The notes under the pieces were generated by a model. That model was not told where the DNA came from, did no database searches, and saw only the letters and a list, made by a program, of their open reading frames with translations. A stretch of 64,000 nt of DNA from Magicicada septendecula (lineage: Eukaryota > Arthropoda > Insecta > Hemiptera > Cicadidae), in NCBI GenBank assembly GCA_034769895.1, contig CM068367.1, forward strand, positions 117,722,573 through 117,786,572, written 5' to 3'. How positions within the stretch are numbered: position 1 is the first letter of the stretch; each line of letters opens with the position of its first letter. The translations under genes and the position numbers were made by a program. Shown here piece by piece: positions 22,710-34,626 of the stretch.

Positions 22710-25050
22710 GAGCACATTTTAAGGAATTTGCACTAGGCGGAACTAAACTAACCAGTGTGTGTGTGGTTTTTGTATAATATTGAAAATTATGTAATTTGAA
22801 TTTAACTTGACCATGATCATGTTCATTCTTTACTCGTGAAATTAACTGTAAAAATAGACACAAATGCTTTAGACATTAGGAAAATTTTTAAAAAAACACC
22901 ACAAACACTCAAATTGATTCATTATAATTAATTATGCAATATTCAATAAGTACATTACAGTGTGATGTGCACATTACTACTACATGGAGACCTGTTACAA
23001 ATTCAAAGCCTTAATCACTGGTCTACTCAAAAATATATAAAGCACTGTAATTATATATATTGTAACATTACATAATCGGTGCTTAATACTGATAAAAATA
23101 AAACAATACATAAAATAAAAAAGTCAGTAGTTACCCCATTCCAAAAGTCAGAAATGAATGATTAGGTATCATACTATGAAACATTTGTACAAAAAAACAC
23201 TTTAGCAATAAAAAAAAAACAGTGTACTAAGTGTTACCATAGAAGTGCGGTGTGTACAAAGTGCAGCATAGTAAGATATATGTAAATTTTAAACTAAAAA
23301 GACATCAATCACAAATAGTGAAGATACAGGATTATAGTAATAAACTATAAGTTTAGTAATAAGTTGTAGTAGTTTTGTTTTGTTAGACCACAAAGGCAAT
23401 ATCAATGTAATTAAAAGATTATTTTGTTTATGTTTGAAGGATCCAGGGTTATATAAGAAATTAATAATTGCTAATTAGAATAAAGTAAAGAGATGGTGGA
23501 AAATAAAATAGTGCCTAGGGTAATAATACATTTACAGAAGTATAAGTCAGAAATAAACCAAGTTAAAAACCACTAAATTATAAAATACAAGTATCTAAGT
23601 TTATGTAAAGATGTGAAGAAAAACATTGTATAAATTAAATGTAATTATAGTTAAACATTATAAAGGAGTATTTTTCCTAAAAAAGGGAAGAACTAATAAT
23701 AATTAATACTAGCCTATTTACTAAAACTGTACCTAGGTTAGCCAATAAAAACTCATCAATGACTTGGTTACTAAGAGTAACCGAATTAACAAGATGGGTA
23801 ATTGTTAAATTGGATTTCAAGAGAGTAGATGACCAAAAATAATGTCCAGCAAATTTTAAAAATTAGTAACTACAATTCAAAAAAAACACTATTCTAAATT
23901 AATGAAACGATTCAGCACAAGCAACTACGCCTGAGACATCTGTTGAACCACAATAATTGATGCAAGAATATCGAAGAACATTGAAAAATAATCCAACCAC
24001 CAGATTGATTGAAAATTTTGAACTATCACTACATTGGTGAGAACGCCTACCTTAATAAACTAAAAATTACACATCACCAACAAGTAACGAACACTAGAAA
24101 AAGTACAACATCATTCAATTTATAAGAAAACTTAGTGTGAACATTTTAAACTTTCTTTATTTAACCAAAACAGTAAATACGTGGGTTCATTAGAAATCTA
24201 CAGCAGCCATATTTCTTTTCTTGCTTTCTGTGTGAATACGTAATCTGCGCTCTGGCGTTTAAAAAACGAACTTATTGAATCAGACTTTAAGAAAAAATTA
24301 TTAATTATTGTAAAGTATGATACTATTAACTAAGCATTTCTGACTTTCTTATAGTTCAAAGAATCCCCAAATAACTCTGAGATACATAATTAATTAATTT
24401 TACTAATAACTGTAATTGAATACATCTGTTGTGTTATATAAAAAACTTATATCGAAAAATGTTGTGATTTCGAAAAATAATCGATTTGTAAACCGATGAA
24501 CTGGAGGTAATAATTTCCAGAAAATAAACCAAATTCAATCAATAAATACCTTTCTTTTAGGGAATTGACTTTGTATTATTTCTTGTAGATAGCAGATTTG
24601 TTACAGGAAACAGGTAAATAGCAGAGAAGAGTAAGAAAGTTAGCTCCGACAGCATAGCCTATGAAGTACGACGCACAACATAACCTGTAATTGGTTATCA
24701 AATTGAAAACAGCTGATGCAACGCGCGTAAAAATCAAACGATCAAATAGTACTCAAAGAGAGGAACTCTCGCGCTCTCTCTTTCTCTCTCTCTCCTACCC
24801 TTTTACAAACAACTGAATGGTAATACCTGTAAGAAGGTATAATACACAATAAAGGATAACGTGGTTTATTTTTCATTACTAAAGAATTACACACCAAAAA
24901 TAAAAGTAACATTATCAGAGTATCAAAAAGACGTAACACTGAGAGAACTTAGAAGTCCGAAAAAACTTGCGGTACGTTACAAATGACGCTAACAACTTAG
25001 TGCTAAACTAACGTAATTATTATACTGTAAAGGGCGAAAGATAGTTCTCA
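22710..25050. other. Gene-free AT-rich stretch
   Basis: Strongly AT-rich and dense in stops, apart from a CT tract at 24771-24795. I see no domain or repeat structure of note. Confidence 0.55.
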
Positions 25051-25059
25051 CGGAACCTT

Positions 25060-25062
<3 letters not shown>

Positions 25063-25108
<46 letters not shown>
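25063..25108. repeat. (TA)n microsatellite
   Basis: About 23 uninterrupted TA units. Confidence 0.95.
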
Positions 25109-25113
<5 letters not shown>

Positions 25114-25294
25114 GACTGAGTTTGGCATATTTTAATTTGCCAAGTTTGAGTTTGGTAAGTTTGTTTAATTTTAAGTTTTTTTTTTGAATGAAAATACATA
25201 AACATTTCATATTAAATTGTTTTACAACTAAATAAGTTAGTTAAGAAAGAAAAAGGAAAAGTATGCTAGTAACAAAATATTTCCTTAATTCACA

Positions 25295-25672
25295 TCAAAG
25301 GTACAAACTTAAAAAAATGGAGTCTTTCTTTACGTAATCATGATGTTTGTATAGTTCTTCATCAGGAAGTCTTTGCCTTCGTTCTTTAGCTTGTAAGAAC
25401 ATTGCCACAATTCGCACACTATAAAGATAATGCTGAAAGCTAATATTCGCAAATGCAAACGCACCTTCGTGATTTGCTGATTTCTCCCCTTTTTTCTTAC
25501 TTTTCAGCACCGGCACTAATACCTGCCAGTAGGCGGCACTAGTGCCATCTAGTTTATTGCTTAAAATATGCTCTGCTATAAACGCAAGTGCACTCAACCA
25601 ATATGTACTAATACGTTCATAGAATGTAACATGTTTATAAAACATAAGTTTACGTAACTCTATTTTCTTCAC
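25295..25672 (-). CDS. Unassigned 125-codon open frame
   Basis: An uninterrupted minus-strand frame with balanced amino-acid composition, in contrast to its AT-rich, stop-dense surroundings. It begins MKKIELRKLMFYKHVTFYER and ends with a Lys-rich, hydrophobic tail. A stretch WLSALAFIAEHIL could be a short hydrophobic helix. I recognise no family. It could be a piece of an unknown transposon protein, an exon or chance. No promoter or splice partner is evident. Confidence 0.25.
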   Translation of the reverse strand: MKKIELRKLMFYKHVTFYERISTYWLSALAFIAEHILSNKLDGTSAAYWQVLVPVLKSKKKGEKSANHEGAFAFANISFQHYLYSVRIVAMFLQAKERRQRLPDEELYKHHDYVKKDSIFLSLYL

Positions 25673-25769
25673 ATTTAAAGCAACGATAACAATAAAAAGT
25701 ATCTTTAAATTAAAACGACTGGCCTATATCCGTGAGAGGTAAACAAGTCATAGGAATTAATAAATGAAA

Positions 25770-26405
25770 TAAAGAAAAATCTGGTCTAGAAAAAAGGATT
25801 CATAAAATGGAAAGAGCATATGGTATAACTAAAGATATTTACAATAAAAAGTGCGTATCTAAAAATACGAAAATAAGGCATTACAGTACAATAGTGAGGC
25901 CAGAATGCCTATATGCAAGTGAATGTCTAGCATTGAATTTTAATTTAGACAAACTAGAAATATTGGAAAGACGAATTATTAGAAAATATTAGGCCCACGA
26001 AAAACTTCAGAAGGTTGGAAATTAAGAAGTAATGATGAAATATATCAGAGTATAGAAAATATAACAGAAACAATGAGAAAAAAGACTATTATTTTTTTGA
26101 ACATTTATATGGAATGGAGGACAATAGTTTAACAAAGCAGATCTTCAAATATCTGTGGGGGAAGAAGTCAACATCAAGTTGCATTAAAAAAGTCCAAAAG
26201 GATTTAGAGAAAAATAATATATAAACGCAGACGAAGCAACTGAAAGAGAAGTTTTTCGGGCAAAAGTGTTAAAAATGGAAGGAGTCCAGGGTAGGAGAGA
26301 GAAAAACGCAGGTTCAGAGTGGCCTGAAGACATGAAGAAGAAACACAGTGAAAAGATGAAAGAGTATTGGAGAAAAAGAAAAGAACAAAGAATAAAGAAC
26401 TGAAA
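25770..26405 (+). pseudogene. LINE 3' portion (RT thumb to C terminus)
   Basis: An open stretch 25807-25992 holds KIRHYSTIVRPECLYASECL and KLEILERRIIRK. Shifted frames continue with EKLQKVGN, KKTIIFLNIYMEWRTIV-like remnants, LTKQIFKYLWGKKSTSS, KVLKMEGVQGRREKNAGSEW and the terminal ERMKEYWRKRKEQ-like block. These segments appear in this order at the end of a recognisable insect LINE ORF2 family. At least four frameshifts or stops are present. Confidence 0.75.
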
Positions 26406-26699
26406 TTGACATGTGGTCCTTAGATGGCCGATACGAAAAAAAACGAATCCATTCAGCCACGTTCTAATTTCAGGATATAAATCTGCACCGACGTAAATTT
26501 GTCAAACGTCTGTAGTAGAGGGATGGTAGCACTCTCCTATATTATTACGTATGATAAAATATGTTATATCATTTCCATTATGTAGCTCTCACCTTTACAA
26601 TAATATGTTATACGCGCGCGCACGTTACTGAATAACATACGATTTTTCTAGAAAATCGATTACTCGATTACATCACTTATGAAAGGTTTTCCAGATATA

Positions 26700-27290
26700 T
26701 GACATTTAAATAAGTGAACGAGCGAAGCGAGTTCTCAGTTTTAACTGAACCGTTTGGCATTTGTCCGTCTGACTATCTGTTTATTTGGCGTATGTCTCAC
26801 AGTAACTTTTGAACGCACCAACCACTTTTTTTAAAATTGACACACATGTCCACACTTTTACCCTTTACTTTTCAGAAGCCTATTGTTTTTTAGGTTGGTC
26901 CTCCCAAAAATAGAGGATAGAGGAGTGGGAGGCCAAAATGTCAGGGGTTAAAATTGTGAAAAAATCGCTCAAGTGGTGTATCAAATTAACGCGGATTTTA
27001 ACCACAATCTGAATAGTGTTCATTTTTTTTAATTTCAAAATTTTTAAATGCAAGGCCTAATACTTGATGAAAAGTGTGATAACATCGCAAAAATTCGTAT
27101 GAGGTATCAAAGCAAAGAGAATTTTTACTGACATCTGAACATAATGCTAAGTTTTGGAAATTTCAAGATTTTTGGACCTCGGGACCAAAAAATGAGATCA
27201 AAAATTTTAAAACAAAATTGTGAAAATCCAGCAGGGTCTCAGATTAAAAGGAACTGTAATCTACATCCGAATGTTTTGAATGTTTAGTGT
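26700..27290 (+). repeat. Dispersed repeat family R3, copy 1
   Basis: Contains GAACGAGCGAAGCGAGTTCTC, then AACCGTTTGGCATTTGT, TGTCTCACAGTAACTTTTGAA and, further on, several CAAAAATTCGTATGAGGTATC / AAAGAGAATTTT segments. The same ordered blocks occur in reverse orientation at 50390-51030. No protein is encoded. The plan (a poly-motif tail after a GTCTG-rich start) suggests a non-autonomous transposon of unknown class. Confidence 0.7.
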
Positions 27291-27299
27291 TTATTGCAT

Positions 27300-28400
27300 A
27301 AGTATGGACTTTACAATTGTTATGTTACTAAAAAAAAATAGTAGAAATCTGTATTTTTGTAATTTCTCTTATAATAGGATAATTATGTAATGTAGAAATT
27401 AATGTAACAATAAGTGTACTTTATTCAAAAAAAATAATAGACATTAAAAAAGACATAGATTACTAAAACTTGAAAACTATCTTTTACTTTTTTTAATTTT
27501 GCATTGCAGGATTACTTCGAGGGAAGCAGTAAATAAATACATACCAGTATTACTTTATAAAAAATAACTTAGTTGCTTGGATATAACTATTCTAACCGTG
27601 TGTGGGGGGAAGGAGCGCGTGTGTGTGCGGGTGTGAGCGCGGGAATGTAATGTAATGCAGTTTGATCAACATATACATGATTTTCCGTATTTTTCTAACT
27701 TTTCTTAGATTTTCCTTATTTTGTTTACGTCTCTCAGATCGTCCTTTATACACCTGCACTAAATGGTCCAGGTCCAAATTTGGTGTAAATCGAATAATTC
27801 GATCGTGAGTTATCGTGATTTCAGGGCGTGAATGTTTCTACTGTATAATTTTGTCTTGCTTAGACAATTGTTTCGTTTACATTTACTCTTAGCTTATTTG
27901 GTAAGTTTAGTTTTTCGAATAATTGTATTATAATTTGTTTGTAATCTGTACATTTAGAATTATTTGTAAAAATAAAAAAGTAAGAAAACAAGATCTATTT
28001 TAATTGTTTAGAATTTTATTTATCACGAATCCATTTTCTATTTATTTTCTAAAATAACTAAAAAAAGAAAATCACTTTATAAAATTAGTTCAGTTTTTGG
28101 CCTTGAGTCGCTAACGAAGTTTGGCCGTCCGCGGAAGTGTGGAAGGTTTCCAAACCAGATCTCCATCTAAAGTACAGGTCCATCTCGTCTATGAGCTGGA
28201 AACGCGTCTTGTCTTTTAGTGATTACATCAAAAGTTGCAAGGTCTATTAAACATGGAGCCTCTACACAACTTAATACGATTAGAAATAGTTAGCAAACCC
28301 TGACCTGTACGACAGGGTGATTTAAAAATTACGTGTCGTCATATGCAAAAAAAAAAATATTTTTACCTCATTTAGAGTAGCCATAGATAACGATCGTTAA
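27300..28400. other. No recognisable gene
   Basis: AT-rich DNA, with one G-rich patch at 27600-27645 (GTGTGTGGGGGGAAGGAGCG). Confidence 0.5.
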
Positions 28401-28403
28401 AAA

Positions 28404-28424
28404 TCTTACTTACTTACTTACTTA
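28404..28424 (-). repeat. (TAAG)n 3' tail of the LINE
   Basis: Five TAAG units on the minus strand directly after the LINE 3' UTR, where short simple-repeat tails are common in non-LTR elements lacking poly(A). Confidence 0.75.
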
Positions 28425-28455
28425 ATCCTTAGCTTTTCTACCTTTCGGTGTAAAG

Positions 28456-30009
28456 CTATGTTGGAGTTGAGTCCTCTGAGGCCGTCTTTTTCCACATATC
28501 CCTCCATTTCTTTCTATCTCCTACGAGCTCCTTTATTTTCTCCCATTTTACTCCTCTTCTTTCTGCAGCTGTGCGGGCTTCACCCCTCCAGAGCTTTCTC
28601 GGTCGTCCTCTCTTTCTTTTACCTGTTTCTCTGGATTCAAACACTTGCTTTACCAGTCTTCCTCCCCCATCCTCATTACATGTCCCAGCCATCTAAGTTG
28701 TGCTTGTTGTACTGTTATTGCTACAGGAACAATATCTAACTTTTTCCTAAATATTTCATTTTGAATTCTATCTTTTTTTTTGTCTTCCCTTCTATTTTTC
28801 GAAGAAACCTCAATTCAATACTAGTTAGCTTGCTTTTTATTCTCTCATTTGTTGTCCATGTTTCGCTTCCGTAAGTTAATACTGGCTTCATGATTTTTCT
28901 GTCTATTTCTGCTTTTATCCTAGTGGGTATTTCTTTTTTACCCAGGAAACTTTATTTAATACTATTGAATAATCTTCCTGTTTTCGCTACTCTTTCATTT
29001 ATTTCTTCCTCTAAATTCCCTTTGCTGTTAATCACTACTCCCAGATATTTATAACTTTTTACTTGTTCTAAATATTTTCCATCAAGTTCTATACTGTGTT
29101 TCTCTTCTGAATTTCTTATTACCATAGTTTTAGTCTTCTGTATATTAATCTTCATGTTTTTCTTTCTAAGTTCTTCATTAAATACCTTTATGTTATTCTG
29201 TAACTGTTTTTCTGTTTCTCCTATAATTATTAAATCGTCTGCGTAGCATAATTCTGTTATTGTTATTATCTTCATATACCAGTATCCTATTCCATATTTA
29301 CTCATACTTTCTTTACATTTCTGACAACATCATCCAACACCAGGTTGAATAGCAGGGGACTTAAAATACACCCCTGCCTTAAACCTATTTTGCTGGTGAA
29401 CGTTTTTGACTCGTTTCTTACTCTTACGTAATTGACGGTGTTTTCGTATAGGCTTTTTATGCCCTTAATAAGCTGTTGTTCTACTCCCTTCCTCTCAATA
29501 TGTTCCATACGTCCTTCCTTCGTATTTTATCAAACGCCTTCTCCATGTCCACGAAACATGCATGTATTTGTCTTCCCACTTTGGCAGCTTTCTCACATAA
29601 CTGTCTTACTATGAAGATTTGGTCCACTGTTCCTCTCTTTTTTTTGGCTTTCTTCCAAGGTGTGCTCTATTTTTTTCCTTAACCTGCTTTCTAGAATCCT
29701 CCCGTACAGTTTTCCTACCGTGCTTCCTAAAGTAATGCCTCTATAATTAGAACATTCTTTACTGTCTCCCTTTTTGTATATAGGCACGATAATTCCTATT
29801 TGCCAGTCAAGTGGGACCTTCGTTTCTTTCAATGGTTGGTTAAAAATGTTTAGGAGTTCCCCCTTTCTTTCCATGTTTGCGTATTTAATCATTTCTGATG
29901 TTATTTCATCATGACCTGGTGCCTTCCCTAATTTCATTTTCTCCATTGCCTCACTGAATTCTTCTCTTGTTGTTTCCTCTTCTTGTAATTGATTCTCTTC
30001 TTGCTCCAT
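28456..30009 (-). pseudogene. LINE ORF2, RT and C-terminal part
   Basis: Minus-strand segments in order: KLGKAPGHDEITSEMIKYA, PLDWQIGIIVPIYKKGDSKE, CSNYRGITLGSTVGKLYGRI (RT fingers), then after a frameshift a CFVDMEKAFDK block (motif A Asp), KTFTSKIGLRQGCILSPLLF (motif B), CYADDLIIIGETEKQL (catalytic YADD), NIQKTKTMVIRN and SYKYLGVVINSKG. A damaged region follows, and 28692-28456 gives KRKRGRPRKLWRGEARTAAE. All catalytic residues of the RT are present, but at least three frameshifts separate the blocks. Confidence 0.88.
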
Positions 30010-30336
30010 GTTTTCAGTATCTTCTCTTTTTTCTTATTCTTCCTCTTCAACGTTATCTTCGTTTTCCTCTAATAAATCTTAAAAATATTCTCTCCGTCTT
30101 TCCATAATACTTGTCTCTTCCATTAGGATATTTCCATTTTTGTCCTTTAAATTTTGTAGCATATTCGTTTTGGGTTTTCTCATTTGTTTCAATGTGTTGT
30201 AGAATAATTTCTGGTTTTCATTATATGTTTCTGTAAGTTTATTCCCGAAGTCTGTCCATGTTTTTCCTTGCTCGTTTTTATTTGGTTTTTAACTTTTATT
30301 CTTTCTGTCTTATATTTGTCATAGTTATCTTGTGTC
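30010..30336 (-). pseudogene. LINE ORF2 linker between endonuclease and RT
   Basis: A Lys/Glu/Asn-rich linker of the ORF2 protein, readable only by switching frames. Several stops occur here, making it the most damaged part of the element. Confidence 0.6.
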
Positions 30337-31584
30337 TTATTGTTCAAGATACATTTTCCACGCTTTTTTCTTTCCCTTTACTATCTCTTTTGTCCACCAT
30401 GCTGTCCTCTTTGTAGCCCCATTTCCTATTTTTGCTACCCCACAACTAACTTTCGCTGCTTCTTTGAGGCTTGATTTATAATTCTCCCATCTTTCATCCA
30501 AATTTTGGTATACTGTTTCCTTCTGGAATTTTTCTAGTTTGTTATGATAATTTTCCCTTGTTACGCGTTCTTCAAGTTTATACACTTTAATTTTTTCTTT
30601 TATTTCTTCTTGCATTACTTTATATATCATTTTGACTAGATAGTGGTCACTCCCTATTTCTGCACTTCTCTTAATCTTTATGTCCTTTACATACTTCCAT
30701 ATTTCCCTATGTATTATATAATAATCTATGATGGATCGTTCTTTTCTATTTCTTTCTTCCCTCGTAAATTTGTGTATGTCCTTATGTGTAAATTTTGTGT
30801 TTCCGATAACTAAATCATTTTCCATACACAAATCAATTATTCTTCTTCCATTATTATTTTTCATGTTTTCCCCCTCTCTACCCAGCCAATTTTCTATTCC
30901 CGTGTTATCATTTCCCACTCTGCCATTTAGATTCCCCATGACCATTATATTATTATTTTCTGCTGCATCTATTTCTTTTTGAACCTCTTCAAAAAATTTT
31001 GTTTTTTCCTCTGCTGATGCGTTGTCGTTTGGTGCATATATTACTATTATATATTTTTGTTTATCCATTATTAATACTAAGGTAAATATCCTATCGTTTA
31101 CTTCTTTCGTCTCTACAATTTTTTTCATATATTCTGGCTTTACTATTATTGCCACGCCGGCTTGTGCCACTGCTGTATATTTTACTCCTGACCAAAATAT
31201 ATTATATCCTTCTATGATTTGCTCCATACCTCTAGCCTTCTTTTTGGTTTCAGTAACTGCTAATATATATAGTTTTAGTTTTTTCATTTCCTTCACTAGC
31301 TCTACTTCTTTTCCCTTTAGTCCTCTAACATTCCATATGCCCCAGTTCATAGTTTCCCTCTTTCGTCCTTTCTCTGTTTCTCCATCATTTACTTTATTTA
31401 TATTTCTTGTGTCCTTTCTTATCTCTATTTTCTTCTTCTCCTTTTTTGTCTCCTTTCTCATGTCCTTATTCTTTGCCTTGGTCGTTGTCTTTATACCGTC
31501 CTTATTTTGCTTTATCAGTTTATTGGGTTGACTATTTTTAATTTGTTTTCTATTAGTTCTTCCTGCTCCCTGTTCCATTTCCAT
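30337..31584 (-). pseudogene. LINE ORF2, APE-type endonuclease part
   Basis: A 415-codon open frame. The first 80 residues are Lys-rich. From about residue 81: NWGIWNVRGLKGKEVELVKE (Asn motif), VTETKKK (Glu metal ligand), IYAPNDNAS, then MVMGNLNGRVGN, RSIIDYYIIHREI and GSDHYLV with the catalytic His. In this family the fourth block is normally G-D-F-N-A/G. Here the Asp reads Asn and Phe reads Leu, which would be expected to damage catalysis. The frame ends 40 codons past SDHYLV in a KTAWWTKEIVKGKKKAW-type linker. Confidence 0.88.
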
Positions 31585-31593
31585 TCTGTTCCG

Positions 31594-32271
31594 TCAAATG
31601 TCACCTTTTGAAACCCTACTTTTGTATTTTTTTCCTTTTTTCCTCTCTTCTTCTGCTATTTGCTTTATATTTTTCTGGGCTTCCCTTTCTTCCTTAGTCA
31701 TTTCATTATTTATGTAAATTCTATCTTGTAGTTGTTTTAGTTTGTTTTTATTTTTCATTACCATTTCTTTTTCATATGCACTATCTAGTTCCGCTTTGAA
31801 AATTTTTGTTCCCATCTCTCTGGCTTCTTTGATCTGTACTTTTACCCCTATTGTTCTTTCTATAAAGTGTTCTAGTCCATGTTTTGATCCAGCTCCATCT
31901 TCCTCCATTATTTCTAATCCTGAAATTATTATATTATTTTTAACTTGCTCTTTTTCTAGTCTTCTTAGTTTTTCGTCCCTCTACGTTTTTCGTCTTTTCC
32001 TTTAACATCATATTTTCTTCCTTTAGTTTTTCATTTCTTGTTTAAGCTCTTTTAGTTCCTGTTGGTATGTCTTTTGACCTTGTTTTATTTCTTTTATGTC
32101 TTTGATTAGTTCCTTCATCATTTCTGTTAGCATATCTATCTTATCTTCTTTGTCCTGTTTCTCCTTTTGGGGTGTTCTGTTTGTCTTTTTGCTTTTTCTA
32201 AATACATCATCTAGCTTCTCCACGTCTTTTTTCCTTTTCGTATCTTCTGGTGTGTACTCGTCACTATCCAT
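31594..32271 (-). pseudogene. LINE ORF1 (coiled coil plus RNA-binding-like region)
   Basis: MDSDEYTPEDTKRKKDVEKL begins a Lys/Glu-rich chain predicted by eye as a coiled coil (DKIDMLTEMMKELIKDIKEI). A frameshift at about 32028 moves the reading to EKLKEENMMLKEK, and another leads to EKEQVKNNIIISGLEIMEED, where NNIIISGL resembles the RRM start in L1/CR1-type ORF1 proteins. The last open piece is 31908-31594. A further frame change near its end would extend ORF1 into the start of ORF2. The probable role is RNA binding in the retrotransposition particle. Confidence 0.75.
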
Positions 32272-32479
32272 TTTTTCCCACTAAACTGTATTTTTCTTAA
32301 AACTAAATATCTAAACCTTTAGGCAACTTTCTTGTGTAATTTATTTATACGTTCCTGTATTTATTTTATTTATTTATTTTTAATTTTTAATTTTTTTTTA
32401 TTTATCTAATCTATATTAAATATCTTTTAAGGCACCGCGATAAAATCCTCCTCCAGGTCAACCCCTCAGAGAGTCAGTT

Positions 32480-33050
32480 TTTCTCAGTGCATTCAGGATT
32501 ATTTAAACTTATAATCTAGTCCTACCTTGATTTTTTATCTCTTCTTTTTAACTACTTACTCTGTTCACTTGTTTAATTGTATTTTTCCCGCACTATTTTT
32601 TTTAAATATATATATAAAAAAATTACACATAATTATAGTTAAAAATTATTTATACATTAAATATTTTTTGCATTAAATATATCGAAATCAAACCAAAACC
32701 ACTATAAACCAACACAAATTGATTATCTGTGTTTGCTGAGATAAGAGCCGTCTAACGAGTTATTTATCATCCGCTCCCACAGACAACCGTTCACGTTGCC
32801 GTCCCAAACTCAACTCCTCGTTAAAAATCATTAATCATTATTTTATTTAATTATGCTTGTGGTTAAAATAAATCCAATTTAAATAAAAGTATGCAACTTG
32901 TTTACGTTTTCGTAATTTGTTGAATAAACGTTTCAGTAAAGGATGTCAGAAACTTAGGTTATAAACCAAATTTGGTGAACCATCTGAGAGGAGAATACAC
33001 TAAGGGTAGGGATCGCTGAGTTCTGATATGGTCAGATTTCAATTACAGTC
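32480..33050. other. No recognisable gene
   Basis: AT-rich sequence upstream of the LINE. Nothing coding is recognised. Confidence 0.5.
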
Positions 33051-33059
33051 GAACGGACG

Positions 33060-33165
33060 CATTTGTACAATGGTTGGCCGAGCGTTTAAATCACACGGTG
33101 TGGTTACAACCCTTGCACCGCCGCGCCGCCACGTTGTCCGATGACGGCCGTACTACCCCTATTCC
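33060..33165 (+). repeat. Dispersed repeat family R2, copy 2
   Basis: Same-orientation partner of 20600-20712. It is GC-richer than its flanks, with GCCGCGCCGCCACGTTG in the middle. Confidence 0.6.
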
Positions 33166-33169
33166 ACAC

Positions 33170-33922
33170 AAAGTACGAATACAATAGATTTCGTTTTTTC
33201 TTAAGAACTAGTTTAAATATAACAACCCTTCCATTAATTTTGTACTGACTTTTTTATCTTTAGATTGATTTTAAGTGACAACGTTTCTTTTGTGGCGTCG
33301 ATCCTGGAGCTCACTCTGTGCTCATATTTACATATACAACTAAACACAAACATTAGTCCGCACATATTACTATAATGTATCTACTTGAGGTGTGGCTTGT
33401 CACATAATAATCATTGCATATACATTAAATTTCTTTTTAATTATTTATATTAATTCCCTCTTTAATACTGTTTATTTAACGTTAGTTATACTTAGTTTAT
33501 TTTATCTAAATTATCGTTTATCGTTTTTTTTACACATTGGTATGAAATAATACTTATAACGTTTGTACAATGTACTTTTCTGAATTGTTCTGTAAAGTGT
33601 CATTTCTTATAAACCAAACAAATTGTCACTTTCCTCGCACAATGATCGGTAAGTCGACAACCACGTGGTCTGTCCAAGCTATAATGTCTGCGCTTGAAGC
33701 CTGTTCTGCTATTTCGTATGTATTATTACCTGATGAGGCAGTAATTGTTTAATAACAGTTTACTGATTTTTGAAATGTTTTTTCATAGAAATCTTCCCCT
33801 GTAGACCGGAACACGGCTGAATAACGATCTTCCTCATGCGAATATCTTGTTAACTCGCAAAATCCACCACACATTTGCGAGTACACATTATGTTCTAATA
33901 GTTACATGTTATGTATATTATG
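33170..33922. other. No recognisable gene
   Basis: AT-rich DNA up to the outer hAT insertion site. A 60-codon frame at 33570-33752 is not recognisable. Confidence 0.45.
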
Positions 33923-34626
33923 TTCAAAACCAGTGATGGGCAAAGCACGGCCCCCAGACTGGTGTAATCCGGCCCGTGACAGAGTTCTGAATGACAACTT
34001 ACCTACACACATTATTTACCATGTTCCCAGGAGAGAACAGTGTTCAGCTTTGTCAACCAAAAACAAAATGCATTTTATCGTATCACATTGTATTTTTTCT
34101 GTGTCTGTATTATGAACACAAAAAATGGTAACGGAATGGCGTCAGAGCATTCACAACAGTAGTACGAGAGCAAGGCAGATACGTCACAATGTAGTTACCA
34201 CTCCAGCCGCCGCCTACCCCTCGCCCATCGTATCGGCACATCACGCCACAGTGGATGAGTAATACTCTCAGTCAGTCCGAGTCAGTGGCTTCTTACACAG
34301 CCTTTCTTAATTCAATATCGCGTATTCTTATAAGTTGTTGTTTGCTTTTTTGTAGTGATAGGCCAGTCGTTAGAGGTCTAAAAATTAGTGTTTTAGGGCA
34401 AGTAATTTGGTCAGGCTGAAAGTTTCGGATATTGTTAGTTATAGTGTAAGTAATAACATATCAAAAATGTTAGGTCTGAAAGTCCCGGATAAGGGCAGGA
34501 GGGGGGAATTTTTCAAAAATCGTGTTTTTCGGAAATAACTTTTTTGATTTTAAAGATAGTAACATGATTTTTTATACATAAAAACTAGATAAAATCCGCG
34601 TCTATAGATTTAAACAAATTTTAAAT

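Larger units (their letters stand above)
28404..32470 (-). mobile_element. Near full-length LINE with L1/CR1-like two-ORF plan
   Basis: Reading minus strand from about 32470: a leader, ORF1 (from 32271), ORF2 with endonuclease and RT, then a (TAAG)n tail at 28424-28405 marking the 3' end. Internal order and spacing are those of a whole element of about 4 kb. The plus strand is T-rich throughout because the coding strand is A-rich. Frameshifts and stops mean it is no longer active. I have not identified TSDs, so the 5' limit is approximate. Confidence 0.85.

Noticed and set aside
31022-31531. 169-codon Phe/Ser-rich plus frame
   Set aside because: Antisense of the Lys/Glu-rich N-terminal part of LINE ORF2.
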